From NCBI RefSeq assembly GCF_030291075.1, contig NZ_CP127407.1, positions 1,796,001 through 1,860,000 of the forward strand: DNA of 64,000 nt, in the 5' to 3' direction. The stretch is from Stenotrophomonas sp. 57 (lineage in GTDB: Bacteria > Pseudomonadota > Gammaproteobacteria > Xanthomonadales > Xanthomonadaceae). Each line of letters starts with the position of its first letter. Position 1 is the stretch's first letter. Below the pieces are notes generated by a model. That model made no database searches. It saw only the letters and a list, made by a program, of their open reading frames with translations, and was not told the origin of the DNA. Both the position numbers and the translations under genes were made by a program. Positions 18,518-26,676 of the stretch are shown here, piece by piece.

Positions 18518-19396
18518 ATGACCCTGCCCAGCCGCCTGCAGCTGCCGCCCGGCCACTGGCCCAGCCTGCTTGATGGCCTGTGCGCACGTTTCCCGCACAT
18601 CGACCGTGCGCAGTGGCAGGATCGCTTCGCGCGTGGCCGCGTGCAGGACGTGCAGGGCAGGGCGCTGTCACCGGACATGCCCTGGCAGGTGGGACTGGAG
18701 ATCCAGTACTTCCGCGAAGTGGCTGACGAGCCGGTGATTCCCTTCGCCGAAACCCTCCTGCATCTGGATGCGCACCTTCTGGTGGCCGACAAGCCGCACT
18801 TCCTGCCGGTGGCGCCAGCCGGCAGCTACGTGCGCGAAACCCTGCTGGCGCGCCTGGTCGCCCGCACCGGCAACACGGATCTGGTACCACTGCACCGCCT
18901 GGACCGGCTCACGGCGGGGCTGGTGTTGTTTTCGACCCAGCCAGCGACACGCGATGCCTATCAGCGGTTGTTCCGCGAGCGCCGCATTGAAAAGACCTAC
19001 GAGGCGCTGGCACCGGCGCTGCCTGGGCTGGCGTTCCCGCTGCTGCGGCACAGCCGGCTGGCGCCAGACGAGCCGTTCTTCCGCATGGCTGAAGTGCCGG
19101 GCGAGCCCAATGCGCGCAGCCGGGTCGAACTGGTCGAAGCCGAGGGGGCGATCTGGCGCTACCGGCTGCTGCCGGAAACCGGCCGCAAGCACCAGCTGCG
19201 GGTGCACATGGCGATGCTGGGTGCGCCCATCGTGGGCGACGACCTGTATCCGCAGCTCAGAGTGCGCCCGGAGGGGGCGGACGAGCCGCCCCTGCAGCTG
19301 CTGGCGCAGGGCTTGGCCTTCAATGATCCGTTGAGCGGGCAGCGACGGCGCTTCCGCAGCCAGCACCGCCTGGTGCTGCCCGGCCAGGGCGACTAG
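18518..19396 (+). CDS. RluA-family pseudouridine synthase
   Basis: This 292-residue protein has the RluA-type catalytic motif HRLDRLTAGLVLF with the essential Asp at residue 129 (from the start chosen), preceded by LLVADKPHFLPVAP and followed by KTYEAL and the late motif LLPETGRKHQLRVHMA. Such enzymes isomerise uridine in rRNA or tRNA; the target here cannot be named. The frame is open back to a GTG at 18443. I chose the ATG at 18518, with a weak purine-rich AGAAGTGGA upstream, because the first 25 residues of the longer form look non-coding. The start remains uncertain. Confidence 0.85.
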   Translation: MTLPSRLQLPPGHWPSLLDGLCARFPHIDRAQWQDRFARGRVQDVQGRALSPDMPWQVGLEIQYFREVADEPVIPFAETLLHLDAHLLVADKPHFLPVAPAGSYVRETLLARLVARTGNTDLVPLHRLDRLTAGLVLFSTQPATRDAYQRLFRERRIEKTYEALAPALPGLAFPLLRHSRLAPDEPFFRMAEVPGEPNARSRVELVEAEGAIWRYRLLPETGRKHQLRVHMAMLGAPIVGDDLYPQLRVRPEGADEPPLQLLAQGLAFNDPLSGQRRRFRSQHRLVLPGQGD

Positions 19397-19402
19397 GCCC
19401 GT

Positions 19403-19891
19403 TCAGCGGGCCGGTCGCCGCGCCAGCCAGCGGTCCAGCTCGGCGGCGAACAGCTGCCGGTCGCGCGGGCCCAGCGGCGGCGGGCCGCCGGTCTGCACCC
19501 CGGCGCCGCGCAGTTCCTCCATGAAATTGCGCATCGACAGCCGCTCGGCCATGTTGTTCGGGGTGTACAGCTGGCCGCGCGGGTTCAGCGCTACGGCCTT
19601 CTTCTCCAGCACCAGTGCGGCCAGCGGGATGTCCTGGGTGACCACCAGGTCACCGGCGGCCACCCGTTCGACGATGGCACTGTCGGCCACGTCCAGGCCC
19701 TGCGGCACCTGGATCGAGCGCAGCCAGCGCGAGGGCGGGGTGCGGATCCACTGGTTGGCGACCAGGGTCAGCTCGATTCCGACCCGTTCAGCGGCCCGGA
19801 ACAGGATGTCGCGAATGACGGTGGGGCAGGCGTCCGCGTCCACCCAGATGCGGGGGAGGGCGGGTTCAGCTTGGGTTTCAGCTTCAGTCAT
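19403..19891 (-). CDS. UPF0178 (YaiI/YqxD, DUF188) protein
   Basis: A 162-residue protein of the UPF0178/DUF188 family. The family opening [22 protein letters not shown], quoted here as VDADACP, is at residues 16-22; [15 protein letters not shown] and [14 protein letters not shown] also match. The conserved acidic residues suggest a PIN-like nuclease fold, but no activity is established. It is convergent with the pseudouridine synthase gene, with six bases between stop codons, so the two transcripts may overlap. Confidence 0.9.
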   Translation of the reverse strand: MTEAETQAEPALPRIWVDADACPTVIRDILFRAAERVGIELTLVANQWIRTPPSRWLRSIQVPQGLDVADSAIVERVAAGDLVVTQDIPLAALVLEKKAVALNPRGQLYTPNNMAERLSMRNFMEELRGAGVQTGGPPPLGPRDRQLFAAELDRWLARRPAR

Positions 19892-20193
19892 TTACCCAGT
19901 GTAGGGTAGGAAAAACCTGAATGGGGACTCGGGGTTAGGCTTGACCGGTTGCCAAGCCTTGCCACGCCTAGCGGGCGGGGTTTGCCCATGAACGTCTGGG
20001 CTATCGCTTTTTGCAGAAAACACGCGTATCGTTCGACCCACTGTGTTTGCTAGGGTCACCGTGAATCGTGGCCTGGTGCAGTTGATCTCACGATCCGCTC
20101 ATCGATCCGCTTTACCAACGCCTGCAACTCAGTCTCGGCCCCGATACCCGGTGGCTGCGATTTTTTTCAACATGTGTTTCAGGAGTTAGTCAA
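19892..20193. other. Intergenic region and long leader of the cold-shock gene
   Basis: The 302 bp contain an inverted repeat AGGCTTG-N9-CAAGCCT at 19937-19959 and a T-rich stretch GATTTTTTTCAAC just before the ribosome-binding site AGGAG (20181-20185). I find no open frame and no convincing -35/-10 pair. A long structured leader is usual for cspA-type messages, and this spacing would allow one. Confidence 0.4.
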
Positions 20194-20403
20194 ATGTCTG
20201 ATCGTCAGACCGGCACCGTCAAGTGGTTCAACGACGCCAAGGGCTTCGGCTTCATCACCCCGGAAAGCGGCCCGGACCTGTTCGTGCACTTCCGTGCCAT
20301 CCAGGGCACCGGCTTCAAGACCCTGCAGGAAGGCCAGAAGGTTACCTTCATCGCCGTCCAGGGCCAGAAGGGTATGCAGGCTGACCAGGTGCAGGCGGTC
20401 TAA
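20194..20403 (+). CDS. Cold-shock domain protein (CspA family)
   Basis: A 69-residue single-stranded nucleic-acid binding protein with the complete cold-shock fold. RNP1 is KGFGFI (residues 16-21) and RNP2 is LFVHF (29-33); the N-terminal [14 protein letters not shown] is canonical. Such proteins melt mRNA structure, and some are cold-induced while others are constitutive; sequence alone does not tell which. The ribosome-binding site AGGAG is strong, and a terminator follows 25 bp after the stop, so it is monocistronic. Confidence 0.96.
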   Translation: MSDRQTGTVKWFNDAKGFGFITPESGPDLFVHFRAIQGTGFKTLQEGQKVTFIAVQGQKGMQADQVQAV

Positions 20404-20429
20404 TCCGTCTGCTACCGTTTGGTAGCCAG

Positions 20430-20466
20430 AACGCCGGAAGCGAAAGCTCCCGGCGTTTTTTTTTGC
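20430..20466 (+). terminator. Terminator of the cold-shock gene
   Basis: AACGCCGG...CCGGCGTT with a loop containing a small inner pair (AGC/GCT), followed by an uninterrupted run of T. Confidence 0.9.
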
Positions 20467-20481
20467 CCGCTGTTCTCTAAC

Positions 20482-20503
20482 GTCGAGCATGGCTTGACTC
20501 TAC
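20482..20503 (-). repeat. Single SMAG-like REP
   Basis: GTCGAGCATGGCTTGACTCTAC: the minus strand starts GTAGAGTC, the stem is imperfect. It lies between the cold-shock terminator and the glutathione transferase gene. Confidence 0.6.
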
Positions 20504-20562
20504 AAAAGGCATGCAGCCGGGCGCGCTAACATCGGGCGACTCCTTCCGTCGCGGAACCACCC

Positions 20563-21252
20563 ATGCGCATCGTCCACCACCTTGAAAACTCCCGTTCCCT
20601 GCGCGTGCTGTGGATGCTGGAGGAGCTCGGGCTGGACTACGAACTGCGCCGCTATCCGCGTGATCCGAAGACGCTGCTGGCGCCGCCGGAGCTGCGCAAC
20701 GTGCATCCGCTGGGCAAGTCGCCGGTGCTGCAGGATGGCGAGCTGGTACTGGCCGAGTCCGGCGCGATCCTCGACTACCTCGCTGACCGCTACGACACGC
20801 AGCGCCAGCTGTCGCCGTCACCGATGCCGGCCGATGGTGCCGAACGCATCGCTTATCGCTACTGGCTGCACTACGCCGAAGGTTCGGCGATGCCGCCGCT
20901 GTTGCTGACCCTGGTGATGGGCCGCATCCGCAACGCGCCGATGCCGTTCTTCGCCCGCCCGATCGCGCGCAGCATCGCCGACAAGGCCGAGCGTGGCTTC
21001 ATCGGCCCGCAACGGCGCCTGCACCTGGACTGGATGGAGCGCCGCTTGGCCGAGAGCCCGTGGTTCGCGGGTGAGCGGTTCAGCGCAGCCGACATCCAGA
21101 TGAGCTTCCCGATCCAGGCTGCGGCCGCACGGGGTGGTGGCCTCGACGACAAGCCGGCACTGCGTGGCTACCTCAAGCGTATCGGTGAGCGCCCGGCCTA
21201 CCAGCGTGCCGAGGCCCACGGCGGGCACCTGCAGGCACTCAGCGGCAATTGA
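20563..21252 (+). CDS. Glutathione S-transferase family protein
   Basis: A 229-residue protein with an N-terminal thioredoxin-like domain (residues 1-78; conserved GKSPVLQDGELVLAESGAILDYL contains the cis-Pro and the Glu-Ser glutathione-binding pair, motif AESGAI) and an all-helical C-terminal domain ending in the N-capping motif FSAADIQMSF. The substrate is unknown. It is 31 bp from selO in the same direction, and the pair may be co-transcribed, which would put two redox-associated genes together. No strong Shine-Dalgarno site precedes the ATG. Confidence 0.87.
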   Translation: MRIVHHLENSRSLRVLWMLEELGLDYELRRYPRDPKTLLAPPELRNVHPLGKSPVLQDGELVLAESGAILDYLADRYDTQRQLSPSPMPADGAERIAYRYWLHYAEGSAMPPLLLTLVMGRIRNAPMPFFARPIARSIADKAERGFIGPQRRLHLDWMERRLAESPWFAGERFSAADIQMSFPIQAAAARGGGLDDKPALRGYLKRIGERPAYQRAEAHGGHLQALSGN

Positions 21253-21283
21253 GGCGGGCGGCGGTCGCCCCCATCTCAAGCCC

Positions 21284-22849
21284 ATGGATACTGACAGCCC
21301 CCGTTTCGACAATCGCCTGCTGAATGCCCTGCCAGGTGACCCCGAATCCGGCCCGCGCCGCCGCGAAGTGCTGGGCGCCGCCTGGTCGCCGGTGATGCCG
21401 ACGCCGGTGGCGGCGCCCACGCTGCTGGCCTGGTCGCCGGAGGTGGCCGCGATGCTCGGCTTCGATACCGATGAAGTGGAGAGCGAAGGCTTCGCGCGCG
21501 TGTTCGGTGGCAATGCGCTGTACCCCGGCATGCAGCCGTGGGCGGCCAATTATGGCGGGCATCAGTTCGGCCATTGGGCGGGGCAGCTGGGGGATGGCCG
21601 CGCGATCTCGCTGGGCGAACTGGTCGCGCCGGATGGCGGTCATTGGGAGCTGCAGCTGAAGGGGGCCGGCCCGACCCCGTATTCGCGGGGTGCCGATGGG
21701 CGCGCGGTGCTGCGCTCGTCCATCCGCGAATTCCTGTGCAGCGAGGCCATGCACCACCTGGGCGTGCCGACCACGCGCGCGCTGTCGCTGGTCGGCACCG
21801 GCGACGACGTGGTGCGCGACATGTTCTACGACGGCCACCCGCGTGCCGAGCCCGGCGCCATCGTGTGCCGTGTCTCGCCCTCGTTCCTGCGCTTCGGCTC
21901 ATTCGAACTGCCGGCCTCGCGTGGTGAAACCGCGTTGCTGCAGCAGCTCGTTGATGCCTGCATTGCCCGCGACTTCCCCGGCCTGCAAGGGCAGGGCGAG
22001 GCGCTGTACGGTGACTGGTTCGCGCAGATCGCGGTGCGCACTGCCGAGATGATCGCGCACTGGATGCGCGTCGGCTTCGTGCATGGCGTGATGAACACCG
22101 ACAACCTGTCCGTGCTCGGCCTGACGCTGGATTACGGTCCCTATGGATGGGTCGAGGACTTCGATCCGGACTGGACGCCGAACACTACCGACGCCCAGGG
22201 CCGGCGCTATCGTTTCGGCACCCAGCCGCAGGTGGCGTACTGGAACCTGAGCCGATTGGCGCAGGCGTTGTCGCCATTGTTTGCCAATGTCGAACCGTTG
22301 CAGGCGGGGCTGGCGGCGTACCAGTCCACGTTCGTTGCCTGCACCCGTCGCGATGCAGCGGCCAAGCTCGGGCTGGCAGCGGCGGATGATGAGGACCTGC
22401 AGCTCTACCTGCGCTGGCAGCAGCTGATGCAGGGCGGAAGCATGGACATGACGCTGGCCTGGCGCGCGCTGATGCGCGTTGATCCAACGTCGCCCGATGT
22501 GGGCGTGCTTGACGCGGTGTACTACGACGAGGCGCGCCAGCAGTCGGTGCAGGCACCGCTGCAGCAGTGGTTGCAGGACTACGCGGCGCGACTGCGCGTG
22601 GATCCGCTGTCGGCCAGCGAGCGCACGGCGAAAATGGCCGCGGCCAATCCGCTGTACGTGCTACGCAACTGGCTGGCCCAGGAGGCCATCGATCGCGCCG
22701 AGCAGGGCGACCTGGGCGGTGTTCACGCATTGCAGGACGTACTGCGTGACCCGTATACCGAACGCGCCGGGCTGGAGCACTTTGCCGGCAAGCGCCCGGC
22801 GTGGGCCGACAACCGCGCCGGCTGCTCGATGCTGTCCTGCAGTTCCTGA
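21284..22849 (+). CDS. selO: Protein adenylyltransferase SelO
   Basis: SelO (UPF0061) is a pseudokinase-fold enzyme that transfers AMP to protein Ser, Thr or Tyr residues. The 521-residue protein shows PWAANYGGHQFGHWAGQLGDGRA (motif YGGHQFGHWAGQLGDGR), LQLKGAGPTPYSR with the nucleotide-contacting Lys, SSIREFLCSEAM, and the metal-binding HGVMNTDNLSV and DYGPYG. Many SelO proteins have a redox pair or selenocysteine at the extreme C-terminus; here the end reads CSMLSCSS with two cysteines. ATG at 21284 lacks a clear ribosome-binding site. Expression with the preceding glutathione transferase gene is plausible. Confidence 0.92.
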   Translation: MDTDSPRFDNRLLNALPGDPESGPRRREVLGAAWSPVMPTPVAAPTLLAWSPEVAAMLGFDTDEVESEGFARVFGGNALYPGMQPWAANYGGHQFGHWAGQLGDGRAISLGELVAPDGGHWELQLKGAGPTPYSRGADGRAVLRSSIREFLCSEAMHHLGVPTTRALSLVGTGDDVVRDMFYDGHPRAEPGAIVCRVSPSFLRFGSFELPASRGETALLQQLVDACIARDFPGLQGQGEALYGDWFAQIAVRTAEMIAHWMRVGFVHGVMNTDNLSVLGLTLDYGPYGWVEDFDPDWTPNTTDAQGRRYRFGTQPQVAYWNLSRLAQALSPLFANVEPLQAGLAAYQSTFVACTRRDAAAKLGLAAADDEDLQLYLRWQQLMQGGSMDMTLAWRALMRVDPTSPDVGVLDAVYYDEARQQSVQAPLQQWLQDYAARLRVDPLSASERTAKMAAANPLYVLRNWLAQEAIDRAEQGDLGGVHALQDVLRDPYTERAGLEHFAGKRPAWADNRAGCSMLSCSS

Positions 22850-22929
22850 GGGTGGGTTTCGGCAGGGCTGCGCCCTGCACCCGCAGAGGCCAGGTCAACA
22901 GCCAGAGCAAAGGCTGGATTCCGTGGTTT
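22850..22929 (-). repeat. Composite repeat block, right module (inverted copy)
   Basis: On the minus strand GTTGACCTGGCCTCTGCGGG leads into the hairpin TGCAGGGC-GC-AGCCCTGC (22861-22900). It starts within 15 bp of the selO stop. It corresponds to 12928-12975. Confidence 0.6.
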
Positions 22930-23037
22930 GGCGGGGCGGTGTCGGAGTGCGGGGACGCCGTAAACCCATCCCTGGGGGCTTGGCAGCCGCATCCATGCGG
23001 CTGACTGATCAGACACCCCGCACTCCGACACCGCCCC
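22930..23037 (-). repeat. Structured repeat element, copy B
   Basis: Read on the minus strand: left arm GGGGCGGTGTCGGAGTGCGG..., hairpin GCCGCAT-GG-ATGCGGC, core TGCCAAGCCCCCAGGG...TTTACGGCGT, right arm fully complementary over 22 bases. Relative to copy A the arms differ along their whole length and the inner hairpin has G-C pairs swapped to C-G, yet all pairing is kept. Confidence 0.8.
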
Positions 23038-23040
23038 ACC

Positions 23041-23200
23041 TCCGACAGATTCCGGCGGCTGTTGGTAGGTGTCGACCTTGGACGACACATCTGTCAGATA
23101 TCGATATACGAGAATGGGGTCAGATCCGTTTTCCTGCGGAAAACGGATCTGACCCCACGAGCCGTTCCGACAGATCGCAGGAATCTATCGAAGGCGGGCC
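23041..23200. repeat. Composite repeat block with REP and long perfect hairpin
   Basis: GTAG at 23065 leads GTGTCGACC-TT-GGACGACAC (one mismatch). Two 20-base arms at 23115-23134 and 23138-23157 are perfectly complementary around the loop TGC (GGGGTCAGATCC...GGATCTGACCCC). TTCCGACAGATCGC at 23164 matches 12774. It is followed by GGCGGG-CCCA-CCCCGCC (23193-23210), which looks like the arms of the structured element with the core deleted. Confidence 0.7.
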
Positions 23201-23353
23201 CACCCCGCCATCCCTCGGAATACGGCTTTTGCTTTCGCTTTTGCTTGTGCCGTGGCCTCTGCAGGTGCCGGGCGCAGCCCGGCCGAACACCCCCAACAGG
23301 CAGCCGGCGCCCGGAACAGGTACCCTATGCCGCCATCAGATAGCCAACGTGAC
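23201..23353. other. Region between the repeat block and apt
   Basis: Contains another right-module copy (GCCTCTGCAGGTGCCGGGCGCAGCCCGG, stem CCGGGC/GCCCGG near 23265-23283) and TACCCT at 23321-23326, which could be an apt -10 box. No other gene is visible. Confidence 0.4.
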
Positions 23354-23890
23354 ATGACCGACGCCCTCGTCGCTCCGCAGTGGGCCTCCCGCCTGCGCGA
23401 CATCGCCGACTTCCCCAAGCCCGGCATCCTCTTCAAGGACATCATGCCGCTGCTCGCCCACGGCGAGGACTTCCGTGGTGCGATCACCGCAATGGCCGAC
23501 CGTTGGCGCGACCAGAAGCTGGACGCGGTGGTGGGCATCGAATCGCGTGGCTTCATCCTCGGCGCCGCGATGGCGCTGGAACTGGGCGTAGGCTTCGTGC
23601 CGGTGCGCAAGCCGGGCAAGCTGCCGGGCCAGGTGCTGCGCGAGGAGTACACGCTGGAATACCGCAGCGACTGCATCGAGGTGCACGCCGATGCGCTGCC
23701 GGCCGGCGCACGCGTGGCGATCATCGACGACGTGCTGGCCACCGGCGGTACGCTGGTTGCGGCGTTGTCGCTGGTGCGCCGCCTGGGTGTCGAGGTGGTG
23801 GGTGCCGGCGTGCTGGTCGAGCTGGATGGCCTGGGCGGCCGCGCGCGCTGGGAAGCGGGCCTGCCGCTGCACACCGAACTGGTGTTCTGA
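23354..23890 (+). CDS. apt: Adenine phosphoribosyltransferase
   Basis: Apt salvages adenine to AMP using PRPP. With the ATG at 23354 the protein has 178 residues. The family opening [18 protein letters not shown], a flexible-loop motif around REEYTLEY, and the PRPP-binding signature [14 protein letters not shown] (about residues 119-132) are intact. An ATG at 23327 would add nine residues; it overlaps a TACCCT that may be a -10 box, and neither start has a strong Shine-Dalgarno site. The gene ends at a REP pair, facing dbpA. Confidence 0.93.
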   Translation: MTDALVAPQWASRLRDIADFPKPGILFKDIMPLLAHGEDFRGAITAMADRWRDQKLDAVVGIESRGFILGAAMALELGVGFVPVRKPGKLPGQVLREEYTLEYRSDCIEVHADALPAGARVAIIDDVLATGGTLVAALSLVRRLGVEVVGAGVLVELDGLGGRARWEAGLPLHTELVF

Positions 23891-23892
23891 CC

Positions 23893-23972
23893 GTAGGATG
23901 GGTGCCAACCAAGGTTGGCACCTACCAGAGCGAATGGCGGGGAGCCGGTCGTTGCCAACCGTGATTGGCAAC
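23893..23972. repeat. REP-like palindromes between apt and dbpA
   Basis: GGTGCCAACC-AA-GGTTGGCACC ending in CTACC (23901-23926), and GTTGCCAA-N6-TTGGCAAC (23951-23972). They occupy nearly all of the space between the two convergent genes. Confidence 0.7.
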
Positions 23973-23982
23973 GCTGCGTCAA

Positions 23983-25359
23983 TCACATCATCCGCACGCG
24001 GAAACGACGGCCCTTGATCTTGCCGGCTTCCAGTTTCGCCACCGCCTTGTTGGCCTGCTCACGGGCGATCGCCACGTAGGAGCGGGTCGGGAAGATCGCA
24101 ATCTTGCCGATGAACTTGCTCGACAGGCCGGCGTCGCCGGTCAGTGCACCGAGGATGTCACCCGGGCGCAGCTTGTCGGTCTTGCCGCCGTCGATGCGCA
24201 GCGTGCGCATCGCCGCCTGCGGCAGCTCGGCCGGGCGCGAGGTCGCCAGCGGCGTCTTCTGCCAGTCCAGCGGTTGACCCATCTGTGATTCGATGGCTTC
24301 GGCGCGGGTCTTCTCGCGGCCGGCCACCAGGCTGATCGCCAGGCCGCTGGCACCGGCACGGCCGGTACGGCCCACGCGGTGCTGGTAGCTCTCCACGTCG
24401 GTCGGCAGCTCGTAGTTGATCACCGCCGCCAGTTCTTCCACGTCCAGGCCACGCGCGGCCACGTCGCTGGCCACCAGCACGTTGCAGCTGCGGTTGGCCA
24501 GCAACAGCAGCACCTCCTCGCGGTCGCGCTGCTCCATGTCGCCATGCAGGGCCAGTGCCGAGAAGCCGAACTGCTGCAGCGAGTTCGCCACTTCGTCCAC
24601 GTCCTTGCGGGTGTTGCAGAACACCACCGCCGATTCCGGTGTGTACTTCAGCAGCAGGCCGGCCAGCGCCTTCTGCCGGTGTGCCGGTTCCACCTCGCAG
24701 AACATGTGGCGGATGGCCGGGGCCTGGTCGGCGCCTTCCACGGTCACTTCTACTGCGTCGCGCAGCAGGTCACGTGCCATGGCGCGGATGCTGTCGGGGA
24801 AGGTGGCGGAGAACAGCAGGCTCTGGCGATCCTTGTGGGTGCGGCCGGCGATCTCGCGGATCGGCTCCTCGAAGCCCATGTCGAGCATGCGGTCGGCCTC
24901 GTCCAGCACCAGCGTGCGCACCGCGCCCAGGTTCAGTGCGCGCTTGCGTGCCAGCTCCTGCACGCGGCCGGGCGTGCCGACCACCACGTGCGGATCGTGG
25001 CCTTCCAGCGAGGCCAGCTGCGGACCCAGCGGCACGCCACCGACCAGCAGCAACAGCTTCAGGTTGGGAATGCCGGTGGCCAGCTTGCGGATCTGCTTGC
25101 CAACCTGGTCGGCCAGTTCGCGGGTCGGGCACAGCACCAGCGCCTGCACGCGGATCAGGCTGGGGTCGATGGACTGCAGCAGGCCCAGGCCGAAGGCGGC
25201 GGTCTTGCCGCTGCCGGTCGGCGCCTGTGCGATCACATCGCGGCCATCGAGGATGGCCGGCAGGCTCTGCGCCTGCACGGGGGTGAGGGTGGTGTAGCCG
25301 AGGGCATCCAGGCCGGGCTGCAGGGCCGGGCTCAGCGGCAGGGTCGAGAAGTCAGTCAT
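23983..25359 (-). CDS. dbpA: ATP-dependent RNA helicase DbpA
   Basis: A DEAD-box helicase involved in 50S ribosome assembly, targeted in known cases to hairpin 92 of 23S rRNA. The 458 residues match the E. coli length (457). The Q-motif region, Walker A APTGSGKT, PTRELA, TPGRV, DEAD (VLDEADRML), SAT (LFSATFP), and helicase-C motifs ARGLDV and HRVGRTGRAG are intact. The C-terminal 75 residues (LRPGDILGALTG, IGKIAIF, YVAI) form the DbpA RNA-binding domain, which separates it from RhlE. TACAAT ends six bases before the ATG on the minus strand, so the message may be leaderless or nearly so. Confidence 0.92.
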   Translation of the reverse strand: MTDFSTLPLSPALQPGLDALGYTTLTPVQAQSLPAILDGRDVIAQAPTGSGKTAAFGLGLLQSIDPSLIRVQALVLCPTRELADQVGKQIRKLATGIPNLKLLLLVGGVPLGPQLASLEGHDPHVVVGTPGRVQELARKRALNLGAVRTLVLDEADRMLDMGFEEPIREIAGRTHKDRQSLLFSATFPDSIRAMARDLLRDAVEVTVEGADQAPAIRHMFCEVEPAHRQKALAGLLLKYTPESAVVFCNTRKDVDEVANSLQQFGFSALALHGDMEQRDREEVLLLLANRSCNVLVASDVAARGLDVEELAAVINYELPTDVESYQHRVGRTGRAGASGLAISLVAGREKTRAEAIESQMGQPLDWQKTPLATSRPAELPQAAMRTLRIDGGKTDKLRPGDILGALTGDAGLSSKFIGKIAIFPTRSYVAIAREQANKAVAKLEAGKIKGRRFRVRMM

Positions 25360-25403
25360 GGCGCATTGTACCCGCCCGCGAGGCCGGTCCCGCCTGGTGG
25401 GGT

Positions 25404-25489
25404 GGGGTCGGACCCCTTTCCGCAGGAAACGGCTCTGACCCCCAACTGAAGCCGCCATCCACTGGTGGGTGCCGACCGTTGGTCGGCAC
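25404..25489. repeat. Hairpins upstream of dbpA
   Basis: An imperfect long hairpin (25404-25421 with 25425-25442, loop GCA) resembles the perfect one at 23115-23157. It is followed by a REP-like palindrome GTGCCGACC-GT-TGGTCGGCAC at about 25469-25489, next to the stop of the yeiH-like gene. Confidence 0.6.
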
Positions 25490-25494
25490 TGCCC

Positions 25495-26574
25495 TCAGCC
25501 CATCACCGCCAGCACGCCCTGGTGAATCGCCAGGCCACCGAACAGCAGCCAGGCGAACAGGATCAGCGCCAGCAGCAGCGGCTTCAGGCCCGCCTGGCGC
25601 AGCGCCGAGACGTGGGTGGTCAGGCCCAGCGCGGCCATCGCCATCGCCAGCAGCACGGTATCCAGCTGCACCAGCCCGGCCTGCAGGCCAGCCGGCAGCA
25701 GGTGCAGCGAGTTGAAACCGGCCACCGCCACGAAACCGAACGCGAACCACGGCACCACGATGCGCGCCTTGCTGCCGTCGGCGCTGGCCTTGCCGCCGCG
25801 CGCCAGCCATAGCGACAGCGCGATCAGGAACGGTGCCAGCAGCATCACCCGCACCATCTTGGTGATCACTGCGGTATCAGCCGCCGCTTCGTTGACCGCA
25901 CGGCCGGCGGCCACCACCTGCGCCACTTCATGCACCGTCGCGCCGGTGAACAGGCCGTACTGCCGTGCGTCCATCGCCAGCCAGCCGTGCGATTGCACCA
26001 GCGCATACAGCGCCGGGTACAGGAACATCGCCAGCGTGCCGAACACCACCACCGTAGAGACGGCGACGGTGACCTGTGCCGCGCGGCCACGTACCACCGG
26101 TTCGGCGGCCATCACCGCCGCGGCGCCGCAGATCGCGCTGCCGGCGCCGATCAGCATGGCCGCTTCGTGTTCCATCTTGAACACACGCACGCCCAGCCAG
26201 CAAGCCAGGCCGAAGGTGCTGGCGACCACCAGCACGTCCATCAGCACGCCGCTGACACCGACGTGGCCGATGTCCTGGAAGGTCAGGCGCAGGCCGTACA
26301 GCACGATGCCGGCGCGCAGCAGCCAGTGCTTGGAGAACCCGACGCCGGCCGCACTGCTCGGCGCCAGCCGCGGATAGAACGTGTTGCCGACCACGATGCC
26401 GGCCACGATGGCCACAGTCAGCGCGCTCAGGCCGTGCGCCTGCAGCCAGGGCAGCTCGGCCAGGTACAGCGACGCCGCCGCGAGCAGGCCGACCAGCAGC
26501 AGGCCGAGCAGGCGCGGCTGCCAGCGCTGGCGCAGGGCGGGCAAGGACCAGGGGGAGAGAGCGGGGGCGTTCAT
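25495..26574 (-). CDS. YeiH-family putative sulfate exporter
   Basis: A 359-residue inner-membrane protein with about ten hydrophobic segments, of the YeiH family (annotated as putative sulfate exporters). Family motifs: AIVAGIVVGNTF, KHWLLRAGIVLYGLRL, LIGAGSAICGAAAVMA around residue 145, VHEVAQVVAAG, and the C-terminal ALGLTTHVSALRQAGLKPLLLALILF (motif ALGLTTHVSAL). ATG at 26574 gives the family N-terminus; the frame extends to a TTG at 26604 without support. It is divergent from a LysR regulator gene, the arrangement seen for yeiH-yeiE in enterobacteria. Substrate is unproven. Confidence 0.88.
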   Translation of the reverse strand: MNAPALSPWSLPALRQRWQPRLLGLLLVGLLAAASLYLAELPWLQAHGLSALTVAIVAGIVVGNTFYPRLAPSSAAGVGFSKHWLLRAGIVLYGLRLTFQDIGHVGVSGVLMDVLVVASTFGLACWLGVRVFKMEHEAAMLIGAGSAICGAAAVMAAEPVVRGRAAQVTVAVSTVVVFGTLAMFLYPALYALVQSHGWLAMDARQYGLFTGATVHEVAQVVAAGRAVNEAAADTAVITKMVRVMLLAPFLIALSLWLARGGKASADGSKARIVVPWFAFGFVAVAGFNSLHLLPAGLQAGLVQLDTVLLAMAMAALGLTTHVSALRQAGLKPLLLALILFAWLLFGGLAIHQGVLAVMG

Positions 26575-26653
26575 GGCAAGGGCGGGGCTGGAGTGATGGA
26601 GCAAGCGTGCGCCTGCATAACCGACCTGTAAAACGAATAATATGGGTGAAATC

Positions 26654-26670
26654 TACCTATCAAGAAGGTA
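26654..26670 (+). promoter_or_regulatory. Candidate LysR operator
   Basis: TACCT-N7-AGGTA is a near-perfect dyad in the divergent yeiH/lysR space and overlaps the ribosome-binding region of the regulator gene (AAGGT). Self-repression and control of the transporter gene would both be possible from here. Inferred only from symmetry and position. Confidence 0.4.
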
Positions 26671-26676
26671 AATGAC

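Noticed and set aside
22850..23300. A degraded insertion sequence in the selO-apt spacer
   Set aside because: No transposase remnant is visible, and the repeats are short palindromic modules also found elsewhere in the window.
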